DNA of 17,086 nucleotides from an uncultured Oscillospiraceae bacterium (GTDB lineage: Bacteria > Bacillota > Clostridia > Oscillospirales > Acutalibacteraceae). The stretch spans positions 1-17,086 of the forward strand of contig CAUDCW010000025.1 in the NCBI GenBank assembly GCA_958448165.1, read 5' to 3'. This document shows, in pieces, positions 14,236-17,086 of the stretch. Numbering within the stretch: the stretch's first letter is position 1; every line of letters starts with the position of its first letter. The notes below the pieces were generated by a model, which saw only the letters and a list, made by a program, of their open reading frames with translations, searched no databases and had not been told where the DNA came from. A program made the position numbers and the translations under genes.

Positions 14236-14269
14236 AAAATAGCGCAGCATTACACTGCGCTGAAATTTT
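14236..14269. terminator. Intrinsic terminator of the YesL-like gene
   Basis: AGCGCAG (14241-14247) pairs with CTGCGCT (14255-14261) around a 7-base loop. On the minus strand a T run (14236-14239, continuing as an AT stretch) follows; a T run is also present on the plus side. It is about 75 bases beyond the stop at 14339. Confidence 0.75.
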
Positions 14270-14338
14270 TACTATTGACCCATATGGTTATCACATTTAG
14301 TAAGCTAAACTCAAAACTCTATTAAATCGATATTCCGC

Positions 14339-15253
14339 CTATTCATTCACCGATTTATAAATTTCAATAAGCTTAGCACGTTTTATCATCTTGCCGTCAT
14401 AGAACACAAGCTCGTTTTCGTCGCCCTCAAGCATAGTCGGGTCAATTGGGTTTTCTTCAAGCTGCGCAACCAACAGCGCATGAGTGTCGGCAGTACTGGG
14501 GTCCAATTTATCCTTAAGATTTTTGCCGTCTTTTTCTATAAGCAGCTTATCAATGGACGGGTAAATAATCGCCGTTATTACATAAGCCATTGTCACGGGA
14601 AGAATAACAACAAGAAGAATCATTATGGTAACAAAAGCACCCAGATAGTTTCCCGTGAACGAAAACAGTGTGGTTACAATTGCAACGCAGGCGGCACAAG
14701 AGAGAAGTGCAAGCAGGTTCTTGGGCAGTTCGCCGAGCGACATAAGCGCCGCATTTTTGTATATGTACTTCAGCTTTATGTCAAGAGTAACCGTAATAAC
14801 AGGAACGTAAAAAAGGCAGAAAACCGAAAGTATAGTAACGGCAACGCACAAGCCGAAAACTACATACATAACAGCGTTGTAAGTTCCCGCCTGATAATAG
14901 AATATCAGTGCGAAATAATCAATCAGAGCGACAATATAAAAAATAAAGCCGTGGATAATTGAATATTTCAGGTTAGCCTTGACAGCCCCTAAAAACGGTC
15001 TTACTCCCTTGACCTCTTTGCCGATTATTATGTCCTTTGCTACCTTGCAAAGGCCGCAGTAAAACGGCATTAAAAACCAGATGGGCAAAAACTGGATAAA
15101 CACAATCTGAGCAGTGAAATTCTCGATAACCCACACGAGTGCAAACGAAATTATCATCGGTATTGCGAACATAAGGTTTGCCAGCACAAGCTGAGGTATA
15201 AAGTGCAGATACTTTGAGAACAGACCCGTAAATTTTTTCTTTTCTTTCTTCAT
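14339..15253 (-). CDS. DUF624/YesL-like multi-pass membrane protein
   Basis: A 304-residue membrane protein with about six hydrophobic helices (near residues 22-43, 50-72, 98-120, 127-152, 178-199 and 204-235) and a charged cytoplasmic tail of about 70 residues. The opening GLFSKYLHFIPQLVLANLMFAIPMI and the following FLGAVKANLKYSIIHGFIFYIVALI resemble the YesL/DUF624 family, whose members are near 200 residues and often sit by carbohydrate ABC transporters. Here no transporter is adjacent, and the protein is longer because of the C-terminal extension. Function is unknown. The ATG at 15253 has AAAGGA about 11 bases upstream. It appears monocistronic: a promoter overlaps the end of spoIIM and a terminator follows. 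Confidence 0.7.
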   Translation of the reverse strand: MKKEKKKFTGLFSKYLHFIPQLVLANLMFAIPMIISFALVWVIENFTAQIVFIQFLPIWFLMPFYCGLCKVAKDIIIGKEVKGVRPFLGAVKANLKYSIIHGFIFYIVALIDYFALIFYYQAGTYNAVMYVVFGLCVAVTILSVFCLFYVPVITVTLDIKLKYIYKNAALMSLGELPKNLLALLSCAACVAIVTTLFSFTGNYLGAFVTIMILLVVILPVTMAYVITAIIYPSIDKLLIEKDGKNLKDKLDPSTADTHALLVAQLEENPIDPTMLEGDENELVFYDGKMIKRAKLIEIYKSVNE

Positions 15254-15360
15254 TTATTTAAAATTCCTTTCCGTAAGCGCAGATTAAGCACCACGAAACA
15301 AGCAATGCGTTAATTAATCAGCGTTAACCTCTTACCGTTTTTGTAAAAAATGTCGATAAT

Positions 15361-15389
15361 ATTGTATCACAGACTCAGGTAAATGTAAA
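15361..15389 (-). promoter_or_regulatory. Promoter of the YesL-like gene
   Basis: On the minus strand TTTACA (15384-15389), a 17-base spacer and TACAAT (15361-15366) with an extended TG. The -35 lies within the last codons of the upstream spoIIM-like gene. It gives a leader of about 100 bases before the ATG at 15253. Confidence 0.65.
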
Positions 15390-16028
15390 CATATGCGAAA
15401 AAAAAGCGGTAAAAAGTACGTCTGTTATCGCTCCGGCGGCTGTCAGGAGCAAAACAGCACTGCTTTTTTGAAAGAAAGACAGCATATCCGGCTTTTCAGG
15501 CTCGGTGTTATTTTTGTGCGGAACAAAATATCGCCAAAGCTTCTGCGACAGTTTAAGCGAGTGCTTGCACTGAAGCAGCAATGATAAAGACGACAAAAAC
15601 AAGCCGGGCAGCATTACGATAACATAAAACACCGCGCCCTGAAACGAGTATTGCGCAATAAGATAACCTGCGCAAAGTCCCGCACCTATCCCTTTTAATG
15701 CGATTACAGCCGGTATGCCAATCGTTCCCCATAGCGACAACCCCAGAAGCAGAGCCATTATGTAAAACAAAAAATATGCACTCATCGACGCCTTGAACCC
15801 CTCAAAAAGTCCCTGAGTGATTCTGCCCTTGAAATTGCTGATAAAGATAAAATCAAGGCTTTTCATCGTCTGCTCGTCCCCGTATTGTGCAAGAATACAG
15901 CCGCAGACAATGCCTGCCGCAAGGAAGGAGGTCAGAAAAATCATCAGTCCGTATTTCTTGAAGCAATATGAAAGCTCCTTGGGGAAGCTCCGTCTGTCCC
16001 GGCTTGATATAAAAAACAGGCCCTTCAT
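15375..16028 (-). CDS. spoIIM: SpoIIM-family sporulation membrane protein
   Basis: A 217-residue membrane protein of the SpoIIM (DUF95) family. Helices lie near residues 28-50, 83-125, 133-152 and 187-210. The central GLSLWGTIGIPAVIALKG, running on into GIGAGLCAGYLIAQY, is the family's characteristic block. In B. subtilis SpoIIM works with SpoIID and SpoIIP in septal peptidoglycan thinning and engulfment. Sequence similarity alone does not separate true SpoIIM from paralogues, but the right size and a spore-forming genome support it. The ATG at 16028 has AAAGGA about 8-10 bases upstream. It follows proC by 66 bases on the same strand with no terminator between, so cotranscription is likely. 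Confidence 0.8.
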   Translation of the reverse strand: MKGLFFISSRDRRSFPKELSYCFKKYGLMIFLTSFLAAGIVCGCILAQYGDEQTMKSLDFIFISNFKGRITQGLFEGFKASMSAYFLFYIMALLLGLSLWGTIGIPAVIALKGIGAGLCAGYLIAQYSFQGAVFYVIVMLPGLFLSSLSLLLQCKHSLKLSQKLWRYFVPHKNNTEPEKPDMLSFFQKSSAVLLLTAAGAITDVLFTAFFSHMFTFT

Positions 16029-16094
16029 TTCATCATTCCTTTAAGCTTTTTGTTAAAGAATATGAAATAAAGAGCCTTAATATGAAAGTTATTC

Positions 16095-16898
16095 TTATTC
16101 TCCTGCCAACTCAATCGCACGCTCTGTGCAGGCGTGCATAGCGTCCTTTATGGTCTGCTCGGTTTTGTTTTGATAAAAGACATCAAGTGCCTTGAGGGTT
16201 GTACCGCCGGGTGACGAAACCTTCTTGATGAGGGTTTGCGCATCGTCGCCGCTTTTCAGAAGCATCTCGGCACTGCCCTTCATTGTGGCACAGATAAGCT
16301 GCATTGCGGTGTCGGCATCTATCCCCTGCTCAACTGCATACTCCTGCATAGCCTTTGCAAAAAGATAGAAGTACGCCGGACTTGAACCATTGACGGATAT
16401 TATTGCGTTCATCTTGTCCTCGGATATCACGGCTGTGATTCCGCTGTTGCGGAACATATCCTCAACCTCGTCAAAATCGGACTGTGTTACATTGTCTGTC
16501 TTGCTGAGTGCCGTTGCGCCGCAGCCGAGCAAAAGAGGAGTATTTGGCATCACACGGACACACGGGCAAGTGACGCCGAGGTTTTTTTGCAGATATTCAG
16601 TGCTGATGCCTGCGGCTATCGACACGACAACCTTGCTTTCGTCACACACCGTACTTAGCTCCCGAAGCACAGTCGGCAATTGCTGAGGCTTTACGGCAAG
16701 CACCGTGTAATAGCTCTCACGCATAACATCGGAACCGCTGTCAGCAATATTTAATCCCTTGTCAGCCATCAGTCTGCACTTTTCCTCGTCAACGTCAAAA
16801 ACAGTCAGTCTGTCAGGTGCGATTCCGGCTTTCAGCATACCGTTGATTATTGCGGTCGCCATATTGCCTGCACCGATAAAGCCTATTTTTTTGTCCAT
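16095..16898 (-). CDS. proC: Pyrroline-5-carboxylate reductase
   Basis: A 267-residue NAD(P)H-dependent enzyme for the last step of proline synthesis, 1-pyrroline-5-carboxylate to proline. The N-terminal Rossmann motif is IGFIGAGNMA (5-14). LAVKPQQLP (67-75) and VRVMPNTPLLLGCG (114-127) are family motifs, and the C-terminal signature SSPGGTTLKALDVF (228-241) is intact. Length is normal for the family. The ATG at 16898 has a GGGGGAT SD. It is the upstream gene of a probable proC-spoIIM unit. Upstream AT-rich sequence offers several weak promoter-like hexamers, none convincing. proA and proB are not in the window. Confidence 0.96.
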   Translation of the reverse strand: MDKKIGFIGAGNMATAIINGMLKAGIAPDRLTVFDVDEEKCRLMADKGLNIADSGSDVMRESYYTVLAVKPQQLPTVLRELSTVCDESKVVVSIAAGISTEYLQKNLGVTCPCVRVMPNTPLLLGCGATALSKTDNVTQSDFDEVEDMFRNSGITAVISEDKMNAIISVNGSSPAYFYLFAKAMQEYAVEQGIDADTAMQLICATMKGSAEMLLKSGDDAQTLIKKVSSPGGTTLKALDVFYQNKTEQTIKDAMHACTERAIELAGE

Positions 16899-17058
16899 AA
16901 TATGTATCCCCCTTGAAATGTGTTTTACAATTTATATAAATTTTTGTTTAGCGCATAAAATATGCAGATTAAAATGTTTGCACACATCGGCGGCATTTTA
17001 TAATATCGCATTAATTTATATTATCTTTAATACTTTTTGCGCTCATGCCGCGCAGGCA

Positions 17059-17085
17059 CTTACTTTTTTATCAGAAAAAAGTAAG
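17059..17085. repeat. Hairpin at the right edge, possible dispersed repeat
   Basis: CTTACTTTTTT (17059-17069) pairs perfectly with AAAAAAGTAAG (17075-17085) around a 5-base loop. A GCC-rich segment (about 17047-17058) precedes it. No neighbouring gene end is visible, so it could be a terminator for a gene outside the window or part of an intergenic repeat cut by the edge. Positions 16905-17058 otherwise hold AT-rich sequence with no gene. Confidence 0.5.
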
Positions 17086-17086
17086 C

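Noticed and set aside
14122..14325. 67-codon plus-strand ORF between pckG and the YesL-like gene
   Set aside because: AT-rich, no SD, and it reads through the terminator hairpin at 14241-14261.
1..17086. CRISPR array, prophage, defence or toxin-antitoxin system
   Set aside because: No regularly spaced direct repeats, integrase, phage structural genes, nucleases or toxin-antitoxin pairs were seen; the lone AbrB-type gene has no toxin partner beside it.

Overview
The window looks like chromosomal DNA from a spore-forming, low-to-moderate GC Clostridia member, probably a gut Oscillospiraceae/Ruminococcaceae-type bacterium. The evidence is the Firmicutes-style Shine-Dalgarno sites, near-consensus sigma-A promoters, a T-box leader, DnaD/DnaI-type primosome proteins, and a set of sporulation genes (SpoIIQ-like M23 protein, SpoVAF/GerA-type protein, SpmA, SpmB, SpoIIM). 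The genus cannot be fixed from the sequence alone. Gene families were assigned by reading motifs; no database search was run.

Layout, left to right. Positions 1-200 hold two tandem perfect-consensus promoters pointing left out of the window, of the kind seen before rRNA operons. A cytidylate-kinase-like gene (325-936, +) converges through a shared terminator on a membrane-anchored M23 peptidase resembling SpoIIQ (1040-1792, -). A 171-bp MITE-like palindromic element (1940-2110) with terminal inverted repeats and a 5-bp flanking duplication separates this from a secreted/membrane protein of unknown function (2279-3160, +). A dnaD-dnaC pair (5226 to 3237, -) supplies helicase-loading proteins. 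Then comes a SpoVAF/GerA-type gene (5382-6785, +) whose stop codon overlaps, tail to tail, that of the spmA-spmB operon (7872 to 6782, -). An AbrB-type regulator with a C-terminal zinc-ribbon-like tail (7979-8230, +) has a perfect sigma-A promoter carrying an embedded palindrome. A 0.46-kb non-coding stretch follows, with a terminator, a second hairpin and a repeat-bounded element.

The second half lies almost entirely on the minus strand: ileS (8687-11836) behind a T-box leader with an ATC specifier, GTP-type PEP carboxykinase (12233-13999), a DUF624/YesL-like membrane protein (14339-15253), a SpoIIM-like protein (15375-16028) and proC (16095-16898). Most of these units have their own recognisable promoter and/or terminator.

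The genes are mostly housekeeping and sporulation functions; I see no defence island, prophage, CRISPR array or biosynthetic cluster. The items most worth a second look are the two non-coding repeat elements, the divergent T-box sequence, the promoter palindrome before the AbrB-type gene, the tandem promoters at the left edge, and the uncharacterised surface protein.
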